Origin: Pseudomonas avellanae BPIC 631
GTDB lineage: Bacteria; Pseudomonadota; Gammaproteobacteria; Pseudomonadales; Pseudomonadaceae
Direction: 5' to 3'
Assembly: GCF_000444135.1 (NCBI RefSeq)
Contig: NZ_ATDK01000060.1
Span: 1 to 42,658 of the forward strand
DNA length: 42,658 nt
The notes beneath the pieces are model-generated. The model saw only the letters and a program-made list of their open reading frames with translations, had not been told where the DNA came from and made no database searches. Positions 26,463 through 38,247 of this stretch are shown piece after piece. Numbering within the stretch: position 1 is the stretch's first letter; every line of letters starts with the position of its first letter. The position numbers and the translations under genes are program-made.

Positions 26463-26519
26463 AGCGGAATCAGTGAGCGCAAGCGCTTTGTCGGAACTTC
26501 AATAACAAGGAATAAAACA

Positions 26520-27125
26520 ATGAGTTCGCTGTATCGCATGGTTGTTGCTTGTGGGTTGACTGTCATGGTTGCCGGGGCAGCGCAGGCTGAAGACTGGAAG
26601 GTGGCCAGGAACGAAGACGGAATCAAGGTTTCGCTGAGTGAGGTGCCTGGCTCCGACTACAAGGCCTATCAGGGCATTGCCGTGATCAACGCCAGCGTGA
26701 GCAAGCTGCGCGCGCTTCAGGAAGACGTGGCGGGGGCCTGTGCCTGGATTCATGAGTGCAAATTGCAGAAAGTGCTCAAGCATGAAGGCGACAAGACCTG
26801 GACCTACAGCCAGTTCAATACACCCTGGCCGGTAACCCCTCGCGACTCGGTATTGCTGATCACCACCCAAGAGGGCGCTGACGGGAGTATTACCCGCAAT
26901 CTGGAAGAGCAGCCCAAGTACATTCCCGAGGAAAAGGGCTTTGTGCGCGTGAGCGAGGTCAAGGGCTTCTGGAAGATGGTGCCCAAAGGCCCCAATCAGA
27001 CCGAAGTGACGTATCAGGTGCATACCGAGCCGGGCGGCAGCGTGCCGTCGATGATCGCCAACAAGTTTGTTGTCGATGCGCCATTCAATACGTTGAAAGC
27101 GCTCAGGGAGCGGGCTGCGCAGTAA
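26520..27125 (+). CDS. START-domain periplasmic protein
   Basis: A 201-residue protein with a signal peptide (MVVACGLTVMVAGAAQA, cleavage near residue 23) and a START/SRPBCC lipid-binding-like domain. It includes WKVARNEDGIKVSLSEVPGSDYKAYQG, PWPVTPRDSVLL and VKGFWKMVPKG. These folds hold hydrophobic ligands; the ligand is unknown. The leader has an AATAACAA run next to the AAGGA ribosome binding site, resembling a Crc/Hfq catabolite-repression target. A bidirectional terminator separates it from gltA. Confidence 0.85.
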   Translation: MSSLYRMVVACGLTVMVAGAAQAEDWKVARNEDGIKVSLSEVPGSDYKAYQGIAVINASVSKLRALQEDVAGACAWIHECKLQKVLKHEGDKTWTYSQFNTPWPVTPRDSVLLITTQEGADGSITRNLEEQPKYIPEEKGFVRVSEVKGFWKMVPKGPNQTEVTYQVHTEPGGSVPSMIANKFVVDAPFNTLKALRERAAQ

Positions 27126-27152
27126 TCTGCGGCCTTTTTGATGGGTGCAAAA

Positions 27153-27183
27153 AAGGGCTGCCAGTGGCAGCCCTTGTTTTTTG
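27153..27183. terminator. Bidirectional terminator between START gene and gltA
   Basis: AAGGGCTGCC-AGT-GGCAGCCCTT (27153-27175) is followed by GTTTTTT on the plus strand and, read on the minus strand, by TTTT. It serves both convergent genes. Confidence 0.92.
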
Positions 27184-27194
27184 CGTCGTGTCGC

Positions 27195-28484
27195 TTACTT
27201 GCGGTCTTTCAGCGCAACGATGTCGCGTTGCACGTTGCCCGTGTAGAGCTGGCGCGGGCGACCGATCTTGTAAGGGCTGGAGAGCATTTCTTTCCAGTGC
27301 GAGATCCAGCCGACGGTCCGCGCCAGGGCGAAGATCACGGTGAACATGCTGGTCGGGATGCCGATAGCCTTGAGGATGATGCCCGAGTAGAAGTCGACGT
27401 TCGGGTACAGCGAGCGCTCGATGAAGTACGGGTCGGTCAGGGCGATCTCTTCGAGACGCATGGCCAGTTCGAGCTGAGGATCGTTGTTGATGCCCAGTTC
27501 CTTGAGTACTTCGTCGCAGGTCTGCTTCATCACGGTCGCGCGTGGGTCACGGTTCTTGTAGACCCGGTGACCGAAGCCCATAAGCTTGAACGGATCGTTC
27601 TTGTCCTTGGCCTTGGCGATGAATGCGTCGATGTTCGACACGTCGCCGATTTCATCGAGCATGGTCAGCACGGCTTCGTTGGCGCCGCCGTGAGCCGGGC
27701 CCCAGAGTGCCGCGATGCCGGCTGCGATACAGGCGAACGGGTTGGCACCCGAGGAGCCCGCCATGCGCACGGTGGAGGTCGACGCGTTCTGCTCGTGATC
27801 GGCGTGAAGAATGAAGATCTTGTCCATCGCCTTGGCCAGCACCGGGCTGATCGGTTTGATCTCGCACGGCGTGTTGAACATCATGTGCAGGAAGTTTTCG
27901 GCGTAGCTGAGGTCGTTGCGCGGGTACATCATGGGTTGGCCCATGGAGTACTTGTAGACCATCGCTGCCAGGGTCGGCATCTTGGCGACCAGGCGTACAG
28001 CCGAAATTTCGCGGTGCTGCGGGTTATTGATGTCGAGCGAATCGTGGTAGAACGCCGACAGCGCGCCGACTACACCGCACATGACGGCCATCGGGTGGGC
28101 GTCACGGCGAAAGCCGTTGAAGAAGGTCTTGAGTTGTTCGTGAACCATCGTGTGGTTCTTGACCACGGCCACGAACTGGGCTTTCTGTTCGGCGGTTGGC
28201 AGCTCGCCGTTGAGCAACAGGTAGCAGGTCTCGAGGTAATCGGACTGCTCGGCCAGTTGTTCGATAGGGTAGCCGCGGTGCAGCAGAATTCCGTTGTCAC
28301 CGTCAATGTAGGTGATCTTCGACTCGCAAGAGGCCGTGGACATGAAACCAGGGTCAAATGTGAAGCGGCCGGTGGCGGTCAGACCGCGTACGTCGATCAC
28401 GTCCGGACCCACTGTACCGGTCAGTATTGGCAGCTCGACGGGGGCAGCGCCCTCGATGATCAACTGCGCTTTTTTGTCAGCCAT
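27195..28484 (-). CDS. gltA: Citrate synthase GltA
   Basis: A 429-residue type II citrate synthase that condenses acetyl-CoA and oxaloacetate in the TCA cycle. Active-site regions: the His in [10 protein letters not shown], the His in [12 protein letters not shown], and the acidic segment near the C-terminus ([14 protein letters not shown]). The length and the N-terminal domain ([19 protein letters not shown]) match the large hexameric, NADH-inhibited Gram-negative enzymes. The ATG at 28484 has GGAGG 5 nt upstream. It is divergent from the sdh-suc operon; its own promoter lies at 28543-28570. Confidence 0.97.
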   Translation of the reverse strand: MADKKAQLIIEGAAPVELPILTGTVGPDVIDVRGLTATGRFTFDPGFMSTASCESKITYIDGDNGILLHRGYPIEQLAEQSDYLETCYLLLNGELPTAEQKAQFVAVVKNHTMVHEQLKTFFNGFRRDAHPMAVMCGVVGALSAFYHDSLDINNPQHREISAVRLVAKMPTLAAMVYKYSMGQPMMYPRNDLSYAENFLHMMFNTPCEIKPISPVLAKAMDKIFILHADHEQNASTSTVRMAGSSGANPFACIAAGIAALWGPAHGGANEAVLTMLDEIGDVSNIDAFIAKAKDKNDPFKLMGFGHRVYKNRDPRATVMKQTCDEVLKELGINNDPQLELAMRLEEIALTDPYFIERSLYPNVDFYSGIILKAIGIPTSMFTVIFALARTVGWISHWKEMLSSPYKIGRPRQLYTGNVQRDIVALKDRK

Positions 28485-28542
28485 GTGGCCTCCTATTTAT
28501 GCTTCAAATCATCAGACAGGCCCCCCACGCAGGGCCCGCATC

Positions 28543-28570
28543 ACTATAGTGAGATAAATTCTAAAGTCAA
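28543..28570 (-). promoter_or_regulatory. gltA promoter
   Basis: On the minus strand TTGACT (28565-28570), a 16-bp spacer and TATAGT (28543-28548) make a good sigma-70 promoter. It leaves a leader of about 50 nt before gltA. Confidence 0.7.
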
Positions 28571-28685
28571 TTTGCCTAAAGTCGTGTTCCACAAGGCCCG
28601 GGCAGTGAAATTTTTCAGGGCATTTCCTGCCGTTTACGCCTTTTGTGCCGGCAAAGCAATGCGCCATTGGCGGTAAGTCTGCGCG

Positions 28686-28714
28686 TTGTCATTAGCGACC
28701 TAACTGTCTATACT
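28686..28714 (+). promoter_or_regulatory. sdhC operon promoter
   Basis: TTGTCA (28686-28691), 17 bp, TATACT (28709-28714). The leader to sdhC is about 125 nt. The 363-bp gltA-sdhC interval holds no gene; these two divergent promoters are its only features I support. Confidence 0.7.
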
Positions 28715-28847
28715 CGACGTCCGACCGCCAGAGGCTTTTTGGCCTGTTTCAAGGGGGTCGTCACTTCCTGGGTGGTGGGTACCTGACCAGTGCACTTCCC
28801 AACAACTTGCCCTGATTGTTAGGGGCTCTTCAGTGTGAAAAAAAGCC

Positions 28848-29222
28848 GTGAATAGCCAACGACCTGTAAATCTAGACCTAAGGACCATCAAGCTCCCAGT
28901 CACCGCTTACACGTCCATTCTCCACCGCATCTCCGGTGTCATCCTCTTTGTCGGTATTGCAATCATGCTGTATGCAATGGACAAGTCGCTGGCGTCCGAA
29001 GAAGGCTTTGGTGAAGTCAAGGCGTGTCTGACCAGCCCGCTGGCCAAGCTGATCATCTGGGGGCTTCTGTCTGCCCTGCTGTATCACATGGTGGCCGGTA
29101 TCCGTCACCTGATCATGGACACCGGGGTAGGCGAGACGCTCGAGGGCGGCAAGCTGGGCTCCAAAATCGTTATCGCGGTTTCCGTGGTACTGATTCTTCT
29201 GGCGGGAGTATGGATATGGTAA
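28848..29222 (+). CDS. sdhC: Succinate dehydrogenase cytochrome b556 subunit SdhC
   Basis: A 124-residue inner-membrane anchor of complex II, with three transmembrane helices. QRPVNLDL starts the family-typical N-terminus, SILHRISGV carries quinone-site residues, and the His in LLYHMVAGIRH is the heme ligand. The annotated start is the GTG at 28848, the only in-frame option. Its best Shine-Dalgarno, AGGGG at 28821-28825, is instead placed 9 nt before another GTG at 28835. That GTG would read MKKAVNSQRP if the following A7 run had six A. The true start is therefore uncertain. sdhD overlaps the 3' end. Confidence 0.9.
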   Translation: MNSQRPVNLDLRTIKLPVTAYTSILHRISGVILFVGIAIMLYAMDKSLASEEGFGEVKACLTSPLAKLIIWGLLSALLYHMVAGIRHLIMDTGVGETLEGGKLGSKIVIAVSVVLILLAGVWIW

Positions 29223-29584
29223 CCAACGTCACCAACCTTTCGCGTTCGGGCCTCTACGACTGGATGGCCCAGCGTGTATCTGCGGTCGTGCTCGCGGCTT
29301 ATTTCATATTCCTGATCGGGTACCTGGTCTTTCATCCGGGTCTGAGCTACGCCCAATGGCATGATCTGTTCGCACACAACGGGATGCGTATCTTCAGTCT
29401 GCTGGCCCTTGTTGCCCTTGGCGCTCACGCCTGGGTCGGTATGTGGACCATCGCGACCGACTACCTGACGCCGATGGCGCTGGGCAAGTCCGCCACTGCA
29501 GTACGTTTTCTGTTTCAGGCGGTATGCGGCGTTCTGATGTTCGCCTACTTCGTCTGGGGCGTGCAGATTCTTTGGGGTATCTGA
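29216..29584 (+). CDS. sdhD: Succinate dehydrogenase membrane anchor SdhD
   Basis: A 122-residue second membrane anchor of complex II with three helices. It begins MVTNVTNLSRSGLYDWMAQRVSAVVLA and contains ALGAHAWVGMWTIATDYL, whose His/Asp/Tyr residues shape the heme and quinone sites. I chose the ATG at 29216, with GGGAG 7 nt upstream; an ATG six bases earlier is too close. It overlaps sdhC by 7 bp and sdhA starts 3 bp after its stop. Confidence 0.93.
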   Translation: MVTNVTNLSRSGLYDWMAQRVSAVVLAAYFIFLIGYLVFHPGLSYAQWHDLFAHNGMRIFSLLALVALGAHAWVGMWTIATDYLTPMALGKSATAVRFLFQAVCGVLMFAYFVWGVQILWGI

Positions 29585-29587
29585 TTC

Positions 29588-31360
29588 ATGGCTAACATAA
29601 ATTCACTTTCCTTCGACGCCATCATCATTGGTGGTGGCGGTGCCGGCATGCGCGCTGCCCTGCAGCTCGCCCAGGGCGGTCACAAGACTGCCGTGGTCAC
29701 CAAGGTGTTCCCGACCCGCTCGCACACCGTTTCCGCCCAGGGTGGCATCACCTGCGCAATCGCCTCTGCCGATCCGAACGATGACTGGCGCTGGCACATG
29801 TACGATACCGTCAAGGGTTCCGACTACATCGGTGACCAGGACGCTATCGAATACATGTGTTCCGTAGGCCCCGAAGCCGTTTTCGAACTCGAGCACATGG
29901 GTCTGCCGTTCTCCCGTACCGAGCAGGGCCGCATCTACCAGCGTCCGTTCGGTGGTCAGTCCAAGGATTTCGGCAAGGGTGGTCAGGCTGCACGTACCTG
30001 TGCTGCTGCCGACCGTACCGGTCACGCACTGCTGCACACTCTGTATCAGGCCAACCTCAAGGCCGGCACAGTATTCCTCAACGAATACTATGGTGTAGAC
30101 CTGGTCAAGAATCAGGATGGCGCCTTTGTCGGCATCATCGCCATCTGCATTGAAACCGGCGAAACTTCCTACATCCGTGCCAACGCCACCGTGCTCGCAA
30201 CCGGCGGAGCAGGGCGTATCTACTCGTCCACCACCAACGCCCTGATCAATACCGGTGACGGTATCGGCATGGCGCTGCGCGCCGGTGTCCCGGTTCAGGA
30301 CATCGAGATGTGGCAGTTCCATCCGACCGGCATCGCCGGTGCAGGTGTACTGGTTACCGAAGGCTGCCGTGGTGAAGGCGGTTACCTGATCAACAAGCAC
30401 GGCGAGCGTTTCATGGAGCGTTATGCTCCGAACGCCAAGGACCTTGCCGGTCGTGACGTGGTTGCGCGTTCCATGGTCAAGGAAATCATTGCCGGTAACG
30501 GCTGTGGTCCGGATGGCGACCATGTAATGCTCAAGCTTGATCACCTGGGTGAAGAAGTGTTGCACAGCCGCCTGCCAGGCATCATGGAGCTGTCCAAGAC
30601 GTTTGCCCACGTAGACCCGGCAACAGCGCCGATTCCGGTAGTTCCAACCTGCCACTACATGATGGGCGGCGTAGCCACCAACATTCATGGTCAGGCGATC
30701 ACTCAGGACGCTGCCGGCGTCGATCACATCATCCCGGGTCTGTTTGCGGTGGGTGAAGTGGCTTGCGTATCGGTGCACGGTGCCAACCGTCTGGGCGGCA
30801 ACTCGCTGCTCGACCTGGTCGTGTTCGGTCGTGCTGCGGGCATCCACCTGGAAAAGGCGCTGAGCGAGGGTATCGACTACGCCCGCGCTTCCGAGTCCGA
30901 CATCGATGCTGCTCTCGCACGCCTTGCCGGCCTGAACGAGCGCACCACCGGCGAAGACGTCGCCACGCTGCGTAAAGAGCTGCAAAGCTGCATGCAGAAC
31001 TACTTCGGTGTATTCCGTACCGGCGAATACATGCAGAAGGGTATTGCCCAGCTGGCTGATCTGCGCGTTCGTATCGCCAACGTCAAGATCAACGACAAGA
31101 GCCAGGCTTTCAACACTGCCCGTATCGAAGCGCTTGAACTGCAAAACCTGCTGGAAGTTGCCGAAGCCACGGCGATCGCTGCAGAGCATCGTAAAGAGTC
31201 CCGCGGCGCTCACGCCCGTGAAGACTTCGAAGATCGCGATGACGAGAACTGGTTGTGCCACACCCTGTATTTCCCGGGTGACAAGCGCGTGACCAAGCGT
31301 GCCGTGAACTTCTCACCGAAGACTGTCCCGACGTTTGAACCCAAGATTCGGACTTATTAA
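29588..31360 (+). CDS. sdhA: Succinate dehydrogenase flavoprotein subunit SdhA
   Basis: A 590-residue FAD subunit that oxidises succinate to fumarate at the cytoplasmic face of the inner membrane. It has the nucleotide motif [15 protein letters not shown], and [11 protein letters not shown] holds the His (near residue 46) that binds FAD covalently. Active-site segments include HPTGIAG and the [14 protein letters not shown] signature. The length is typical. It is preceded by sdhD and followed 12 bp later by sdhB. Confidence 0.98.
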   Translation: MANINSLSFDAIIIGGGGAGMRAALQLAQGGHKTAVVTKVFPTRSHTVSAQGGITCAIASADPNDDWRWHMYDTVKGSDYIGDQDAIEYMCSVGPEAVFELEHMGLPFSRTEQGRIYQRPFGGQSKDFGKGGQAARTCAAADRTGHALLHTLYQANLKAGTVFLNEYYGVDLVKNQDGAFVGIIAICIETGETSYIRANATVLATGGAGRIYSSTTNALINTGDGIGMALRAGVPVQDIEMWQFHPTGIAGAGVLVTEGCRGEGGYLINKHGERFMERYAPNAKDLAGRDVVARSMVKEIIAGNGCGPDGDHVMLKLDHLGEEVLHSRLPGIMELSKTFAHVDPATAPIPVVPTCHYMMGGVATNIHGQAITQDAAGVDHIIPGLFAVGEVACVSVHGANRLGGNSLLDLVVFGRAAGIHLEKALSEGIDYARASESDIDAALARLAGLNERTTGEDVATLRKELQSCMQNYFGVFRTGEYMQKGIAQLADLRVRIANVKINDKSQAFNTARIEALELQNLLEVAEATAIAAEHRKESRGAHAREDFEDRDDENWLCHTLYFPGDKRVTKRAVNFSPKTVPTFEPKIRTY

Positions 31361-31372
31361 GGGGTGACCGAT

Positions 31373-32077
31373 ATGTTGCAAGTCAGTGTTTATCGTTACA
31401 ACCCTGATCAGGACGCTGCTCCGTTCATGCAGGAGTTTCAGGTCGATACCGGTGGCAAGGACTTGATGGTGCTGGACGTGCTGGCGCTGGTCAAAGAACA
31501 GGATGAAGGCTTTTCGTACCGTCGTTCGTGCCGTGAAGGCGTGTGCGGTTCCGATGGCATGAACATCAACGGCAAGAACGGCCTGGCGTGCATCACGCCG
31601 CTGTCTGCAGTTGTCGCCAAGAACAAGCTGGTTGTCCGTCCTCTGCCAGGTTTGCCGGTTATTCGTGACCTGGTCGTCGATATGAGCATCTTCTACAAGC
31701 AATACGAGAAGGTGAAGCCATTCCTGCAGAACGACACGCCGGCTCCGGCCATCGAACGTCTGCAAACGCCTGAAGAGCGCGAAAAGCTCGATGGTCTGTA
31801 CGAGTGCATTCTGTGCGCTTGCTGCTCGACCTCCTGCCCGTCCTTCTGGTGGAACCCCGACAAGTTCCTCGGTCCAGCTGCACTGCTGCAAGCCTATCGT
31901 TTCCTGGCTGACAGCCGTGACACCCGCACCAACGAACGTCTGGCTTCGCTTGATGACCCGTTCAGCGTATTCCGCTGCCGCGGCATCATGAACTGCGTCA
32001 ACGTATGTCCGAAGGGTCTGAACCCAACCAAGGCTATCGGTCACGTGCGCAACATGTTGTTGCAAAGCGGCATCTGA
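31373..32077 (+). CDS. sdhB: Succinate dehydrogenase iron-sulfur subunit SdhB
   Basis: A 234-residue subunit carrying three clusters. The 2Fe-2S ligands are in SCREGVCGSDGMNINGKNGLAC (about 55-77). The 4Fe-4S and 3Fe-4S ligands are in CILCACCSTSCP (about 144) and CRGIMNCVNVCPKG (about 201). I chose the ATG at 31373, 8 nt after AAGGGG; a GTG at 31364 would add three residues and sit inside the ribosome binding site. It closes the sdh block and is followed by a hairpin. Confidence 0.97.
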   Translation: MLQVSVYRYNPDQDAAPFMQEFQVDTGGKDLMVLDVLALVKEQDEGFSYRRSCREGVCGSDGMNINGKNGLACITPLSAVVAKNKLVVRPLPGLPVIRDLVVDMSIFYKQYEKVKPFLQNDTPAPAIERLQTPEEREKLDGLYECILCACCSTSCPSFWWNPDKFLGPAALLQAYRFLADSRDTRTNERLASLDDPFSVFRCRGIMNCVNVCPKGLNPTKAIGHVRNMLLQSGI

Positions 32078-32115
32078 TTCATCGCTTTATCTGTTACACC
32101 GTTGCACAGAAGTGG

Positions 32116-32149
32116 CTGCGGCGCAGGCTTCAACCGGCGCCGTAGTTTT
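32116..32149 (+). terminator. Possible terminator after sdhB
   Basis: CTGCGGCGC (32116-32124) and GCGCCGTAG (32137-32145), with one G-U pair, then TTTT. The 12-nt loop makes it moderate. Termination may be partial so that sucAB-lpd-sucCD is also reached from the sdh promoter. Confidence 0.55.
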
Positions 32150-32204
32150 AACCTGAGCAGTAGCTCGCAAAGCTGCCGCTCTTATTTTGAAGAAATGAGA
32201 CCAG

Positions 32205-32336
32205 CAGGGGCATCCGGGCTGGTACCCGGACTATCTGCGTGATCCCTGGTGACTTGATACAGTCGCTGCACACGACTATTTCAGGATTGCTCTGGTGTCT
32301 TCGCCGGTGGTGTCCCCTTACCGAGGGTGACCAAGC
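32205..32336 (+). promoter_or_regulatory. Structured sucA leader (candidate sucA-II RNA motif)
   Basis: Helices: an outer CAGGG (32205-32209)/CCCTG (32244-32248) enclosing TCCGGG (32213-32218)/CCCGGA (32225-32230). At the end, CCCT (32315-32318) pairs with AGGG (32324-32327), hiding the Shine-Dalgarno of sucA. Within it, TTGATA (32254-32259), 17 bp, TATTTC (32277-32282) is a possible weak promoter. A sucA-II RNA motif has been described upstream of sucA in Pseudomonadales; equating this leader with it is my inference. Confidence 0.5.
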
Positions 32337-35168
32337 ATGCAAGAAAGCGTGATGCAGCGCATGTGGAACAGTGCCCACCTATCCGGTGGTAACGCTGCCT
32401 ATGTGGAAGAGCTCTACGAGCTCTACCTGCACGACCCTAACGCTGTGCCAGAAGAATGGCGCACCTACTTTCAGAAGTTGCCAGCAGACGGCGGCTCTGC
32501 CACTGATGTATCGCATTCGACTATTCGCGATCATTTCGTGTTGCTGGCTAAAAACCAGCGCCGCGCTCAACCGGTGTCCGCCGGCAGTGTGAGCAGCGAG
32601 CACGAAAAGAAGCAGGTTGAAGTGCTGCGACTGATCCAGGCGTACCGGATGCGTGGCCACCAGGCTGCTCAGCTCGATCCGCTGGGCCTGTGGCAGCGTC
32701 CTGCACCCGCAGATCTGTCGATCAATCACTACGGCTTGACCAATGCCGATCTGGACACGACTTTCCGCGCTGGCGACTTGTTCATCGGCAAAGAGGAAGT
32801 GAGCCTACGCGAAATTCACGAAGCGTTGCAGCAGACATATTGTCGCACCATAGGCTCCGAGTTCACCCACATCGTGGATTCCGAGCAGCGCAACTGGTTC
32901 ATGCAGCGTCTCGAAAGTGTTCGTGGTCGTCCGGCGTTTTCGGCTGACATCCAGAGCCACTTGCTTGAGCGTGTCACCGCGGCGGAAGGTCTCGAGAAGT
33001 ATTTGGGCACCAAATACCCAGGCACCAAGCGTTTCGGTCTGGAAGGCGGCGAAAGCCTGATTCCGATGCTTGACGAGCTGATTCAGCGCTCCGGGTCCTA
33101 CGGCACCAAGGAAGTCGTGATCGGCATGGCCCACCGTGGCCGTCTGAACGTACTGGTCAACACCTTCGGCAAGAACCCGCGCGACCTGTTCGACGAGTTC
33201 GAAGGCAAGAAAAAAGTGGAACTGGGTTCCGGTGACGTCAAATACCACCAGGGCTTCTCTTCCAACGTCATGACCGCAGGCGGTGAAGTTCACCTGGCCA
33301 TGGCATTCAACCCGTCTCACCTGGAGATCGTTTCCCCGGTGGTCGAGGGTTCGGTGCGCGCGCGTCAGGATCGTCGCAACGATCCGAACGGTGACAAGGT
33401 TCTGCCGATTTCCCTCCACGGCGACGCGGCGTTTGCCGGTCAGGGCGTGGTCATGGAAACCTTCCAGATGTCGCAGACTCGCGGCTTCAAGACGGGCGGC
33501 ACGATCCACATCGTCATCAACAACCAGGTCGGTTTCACCATCAGCAACCCGCTGGACTCGCGGTCCACCGAGTACGCCACCGACGTTGCCAAGATGATTC
33601 AGGCGCCGATCCTCCATGTGAATGGTGATGATCCGGAAGCCGTGATGTTCGTCACCCAGTTGGCGATCGACTACCGCATGCAGTTCAAGCGGGACATCGT
33701 CATCGATCTGGTCTGCTACCGCCGTCGCGGTCACAACGAAGCGGATGAGCCTAGCGGCACACAGCCTCTGATGTACCAGCAGATCACCAAGCAGCGCACC
33801 ACTCGTGAGCTGTATGCCGAGCATCTGATCAAGACTGGCGTCCTCGATGACGCCCGCGTTCAGGCCAAGGTCGATGACTACCGCAGCGCGCTGGACAACG
33901 GCCTGCACGTGGTGAAAAGCCTGGTCAAGGAGCCGAACAAGGAATTGTTCGTCGACTGGCGTCCGTATCTGGGCCATGCCTGGACTGCGCGTCACGACAC
34001 CCGCTTCGATCTCAAGACCCTGCAGGAACTGTCCGCCAAGCTGATGGAGCTGCCAGAAGGCTTCGTCGTGCAGCGTCAGGTGCAGAAGATCTACGAAGAT
34101 CGCCAGAAGATGCAGGCCGGTGGCTTGCCGATCAACTGGGGCTACGCCGAGACCATGGCATACGCCACGCTGGCGTTCGAAGGCCACCCGATCCGCATGA
34201 CAGGCCAGGACATCGGTCGCGGTACGTTCTCGCACCGTCACGCTGTGCTGCACAACCAGAAAGACGCCGGGACTTACATTCCGCTGCAGAATCTGTACGC
34301 CGGTCAGCCGCGCTTCGACCTGTACGACTCGTTCCTGTCGGAAGAGGCCGTGCTGGCATTTGAATACGGTTACTCGACTACCCAGCCGGATGCACTGGTT
34401 ATCTGGGAAGCGCAGTTCGGCGATTTTGCCAACGGCGCCCAAGTGGTTGTCGACCAGTTCATCACCAGCGGCGAACACAAGTGGGGCCGTCTGTGCGGTC
34501 TGACCATGCTGTTGCCGCACGGCTACGAAGGTCAGGGGCCGGAGCACTCTTCGGCACGTCTTGAGCGTTACCTGCAATTGTGCGCAGAGCACAACATTCA
34601 GGTGTGCGTACCGACGACTCCGGCGCAGATCTACCACCTGTTGCGTCGTCAGGTCATCCGCCCGCTGCGCAAGCCGTTGATCGTGCTGACTCCGAAATCG
34701 CTGCTGCGTCACAAGCTGGCTGTTTCGACGCTGGAAGACCTGGCCGAAGGCTCGTTCCAGACCGTCATTCCGGAAATCGATACCCTCGATTCGGGCAAGG
34801 TTACGCGTCTGGTGCTGTGCAGCGGCAAGGTCTACTACGACCTGCTGGAAAAACGCCGTGCCGAAGGTCGTGAAGACATCGCTATCGTCCGTCTCGAGCA
34901 GCTGTATCCGTTCCCTGAAGACGACCTGATGGAAACCATCGCGCCGTACACCAACCTGCAGTATGTGGTCTGGTGTCAGGAAGAGCCGATGAACCAGGGT
35001 GCCTGGTACAGCAGCCAACACCATTTGCGTCGCAGCATGGGCAACCACAAACGCGAACTCGTTCTCGAGTATGCCGGTCGTGATGCTTCTGCCGCACCAG
35101 CCTGTGGTTACGCTTCGATGCACGCTGAGCAGCAGGAAAAACTCCTGCGCGATGCCTTCACTGTTTAA
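32337..35168 (+). CDS. sucA: 2-oxoglutarate dehydrogenase E1 component SucA
   Basis: A 943-residue thiamine-diphosphate enzyme that decarboxylates 2-oxoglutarate and passes the succinyl group to the lipoyl arm of SucB. It starts with [10 protein letters not shown] and the SucB-binding N-terminal region ([21 protein letters not shown]). TPP-binding features are [11 protein letters not shown] followed by [28 protein letters not shown] and [19 protein letters not shown] lie in the C-terminal transketolase-like half. Length and start are normal. It leads sucA-sucB with 41 bp between. Confidence 0.98.
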   Translation: MQESVMQRMWNSAHLSGGNAAYVEELYELYLHDPNAVPEEWRTYFQKLPADGGSATDVSHSTIRDHFVLLAKNQRRAQPVSAGSVSSEHEKKQVEVLRLIQAYRMRGHQAAQLDPLGLWQRPAPADLSINHYGLTNADLDTTFRAGDLFIGKEEVSLREIHEALQQTYCRTIGSEFTHIVDSEQRNWFMQRLESVRGRPAFSADIQSHLLERVTAAEGLEKYLGTKYPGTKRFGLEGGESLIPMLDELIQRSGSYGTKEVVIGMAHRGRLNVLVNTFGKNPRDLFDEFEGKKKVELGSGDVKYHQGFSSNVMTAGGEVHLAMAFNPSHLEIVSPVVEGSVRARQDRRNDPNGDKVLPISLHGDAAFAGQGVVMETFQMSQTRGFKTGGTIHIVINNQVGFTISNPLDSRSTEYATDVAKMIQAPILHVNGDDPEAVMFVTQLAIDYRMQFKRDIVIDLVCYRRRGHNEADEPSGTQPLMYQQITKQRTTRELYAEHLIKTGVLDDARVQAKVDDYRSALDNGLHVVKSLVKEPNKELFVDWRPYLGHAWTARHDTRFDLKTLQELSAKLMELPEGFVVQRQVQKIYEDRQKMQAGGLPINWGYAETMAYATLAFEGHPIRMTGQDIGRGTFSHRHAVLHNQKDAGTYIPLQNLYAGQPRFDLYDSFLSEEAVLAFEYGYSTTQPDALVIWEAQFGDFANGAQVVVDQFITSGEHKWGRLCGLTMLLPHGYEGQGPEHSSARLERYLQLCAEHNIQVCVPTTPAQIYHLLRRQVIRPLRKPLIVLTPKSLLRHKLAVSTLEDLAEGSFQTVIPEIDTLDSGKVTRLVLCSGKVYYDLLEKRRAEGREDIAIVRLEQLYPFPEDDLMETIAPYTNLQYVVWCQEEPMNQGAWYSSQHHLRRSMGNHKRELVLEYAGRDASAAPACGYASMHAEQQEKLLRDAFTV

Positions 35169-35209
35169 CGCCTTCGAGCATTAGAAACCGAATTAAGGAA
35201 TTACAGATA

Positions 35210-36430
35210 ATGGCTATCGATATCAAAGCCCCCTCTTTCCCGGAATCCGTTGCCGATGGCACCATTTCCAAGTGGTACAAAAAAGAGGGTGATGCGGTAA
35301 AGCGCGACGAGATGCTGGTTGACATCGAGACTGACAAGGTTGTCCTGGAAGTACTGGCCGAAGCTGACGGCGTGATGGGCGCGATCACCAAGGAAGAGGG
35401 CGCTATCGTCCTGTCCAACGAAGTGCTTGGCACGTTGAATGACGGCGCCACGGCGTCTGCTGCTCCGGCACCCGCTGCTGCGCCTGCCTCGGCACCTGCC
35501 GCTGCACCGACTGCCGCTGGCGAAGAAGACCCGATTGCCGCGCCTGCTGCACGTCAACTGGCTGAAGAAAACGGCATCAATCTGGCCAGCGTCAAGGGCA
35601 CCGGTAAAGACGGCCGTATCACCAAGGAAGACATCGTTGCCGCCGTTGAAGCGAAGAAATCCGCTCCAGCCGCTGCACCTGCTGCCAAGCCTGCTGCCGC
35701 TGCCGCTCCAGTCGTTGCCGCTGGCGACCGCACTGAGAAGCGCGTGCCAATGACCCGCGTTCGTGCAACCGTTGCCAAGCGTCTGGTCGAAGCCCAGTCG
35801 AACATGGCGATGCTGACCACGTTCAACGAAGTCGACATGACCGAAGTCATGGCGCTGCGTTCGAAGTACAAGGACCTGTTCGAGAAGTCGCACAATGGCG
35901 TGCGTCTGGGCTTCATGTCCTTCTTCGTCAAGGCGGCCACCGAAGCGCTGAAACGCTTCCCGGCAGTCAATGCTTCGATCGACGGTTCCGACATCGTTTA
36001 CCACGGTTATGCCGACGTCGGTGTCGCGGTTTCCAGCGATCGTGGTCTGGTTGTGCCGGTTCTGCGTAACGCCGAGCACATGAGCCTGGCTGAAATCGAA
36101 GGCGGCATCGCTACCTTCGGCAAAAAAGCCCGTGACGGTAAGCTGTCCATCGACGAGATGACCGGCGGCACCTTCACAATCACCAATGGTGGTACTTTTG
36201 GTTCGATGATGTCGACGCCGATCGTCAACCCGCCACAAGCTGCAATTCTGGGCATGCACAACATTCTGCAACGCCCGATGGCAGTCAACGGTCAGGTCGT
36301 GATTCGCCCGATGATGTATCTGGCACTGTCTTACGACCACCGTTTGATCGATGGTAAAGAAGCAGTAACTTTCCTCGTTACCATCAAGAACCTGCTGGAA
36401 GATCCTGCTCGTTTGTTGCTGGATATCTGA
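35210..36430 (+). CDS. sucB: Dihydrolipoamide succinyltransferase SucB
   Basis: A 406-residue E2 core of the 2-oxoglutarate dehydrogenase complex. A single lipoyl domain (1-80) has the lipoyl Lys near residue 43 in [10 protein letters not shown]. An Ala/Pro linker follows (about 80-105). Next come the E1/E3-binding domain (about 108-145, [19 protein letters not shown]), a second Ala/Pro linker, and the catalytic domain (about 175-406) with the active-site His in SYDHRLIDG (near 377). Everything matches the family in order and length. Confidence 0.98.
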   Translation: MAIDIKAPSFPESVADGTISKWYKKEGDAVKRDEMLVDIETDKVVLEVLAEADGVMGAITKEEGAIVLSNEVLGTLNDGATASAAPAPAAAPASAPAAAPTAAGEEDPIAAPAARQLAEENGINLASVKGTGKDGRITKEDIVAAVEAKKSAPAAAPAAKPAAAAAPVVAAGDRTEKRVPMTRVRATVAKRLVEAQSNMAMLTTFNEVDMTEVMALRSKYKDLFEKSHNGVRLGFMSFFVKAATEALKRFPAVNASIDGSDIVYHGYADVGVAVSSDRGLVVPVLRNAEHMSLAEIEGGIATFGKKARDGKLSIDEMTGGTFTITNGGTFGSMMSTPIVNPPQAAILGMHNILQRPMAVNGQVVIRPMMYLALSYDHRLIDGKEAVTFLVTIKNLLEDPARLLLDI

Positions 36431-36554
36431 TGAGGCAGCCTCGAGTCGCAACCTTCGAGCTTCAAGTCAGATGCGAAAGGGCGTGCAGTCGGGGCTGATG
36501 TGTTTTACCTAATCAATAGGTCGCAAGTCGGCCTCGCGTTGAAACGCGGACTGA

Positions 36555-38039
<1,485 letters not shown>

Positions 38040-38054
38040 GACAACAAGAGAAAC

Positions 38055-38247
38055 CACGACGCAGTGCCCGTCGTGAGCCTTGCCAGCAGGGCTTACCGCG
38101 GAATCTGCGCCGGACTCGACCTCTCAGGCGGCTTCACGAGTGCCCGACGGCATTTGCGGGGTCCACCCGGAGTAGCGGTCACAGGTGGTGCGGCACGCTG
38201 ACGTGCAGCACCGAATGCGCAGTACCTAAACGAAGACGGTAATAAGC
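38055..38247 (+). promoter_or_regulatory. Structured sucC leader (candidate sucC RNA motif)
   Basis: Two hairpins lie in the lpd-sucC gap: CACGACG/CGTCGTG (38055-38075) and GGTGCGGCACG-CTGA-CGTGCAGCACC (38187-38212, one mismatch). The second ends 35 nt before sucC. A sucC RNA motif has been described in Pseudomonas leaders of this gene; I infer that this is an example but cannot align it here. Confidence 0.5.

Noticed and set aside
29024..29215. Extended SdhD frame within sdhC
   Set aside because: The extension is out-of-frame sdhC sequence; the family begins at the ATG at 29216 with a Shine-Dalgarno.
32805..35123. 772-residue open frame antisense to sucA, and similar long ones opposite sdhA (29603-31261), etfBA (19865-21430) and lpd (36513-38057)
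   Set aside because: These mirror the codon bias of high-GC genes. They lack recognisable domains and ribosome binding sites, and the opposite strand encodes well-known enzymes.
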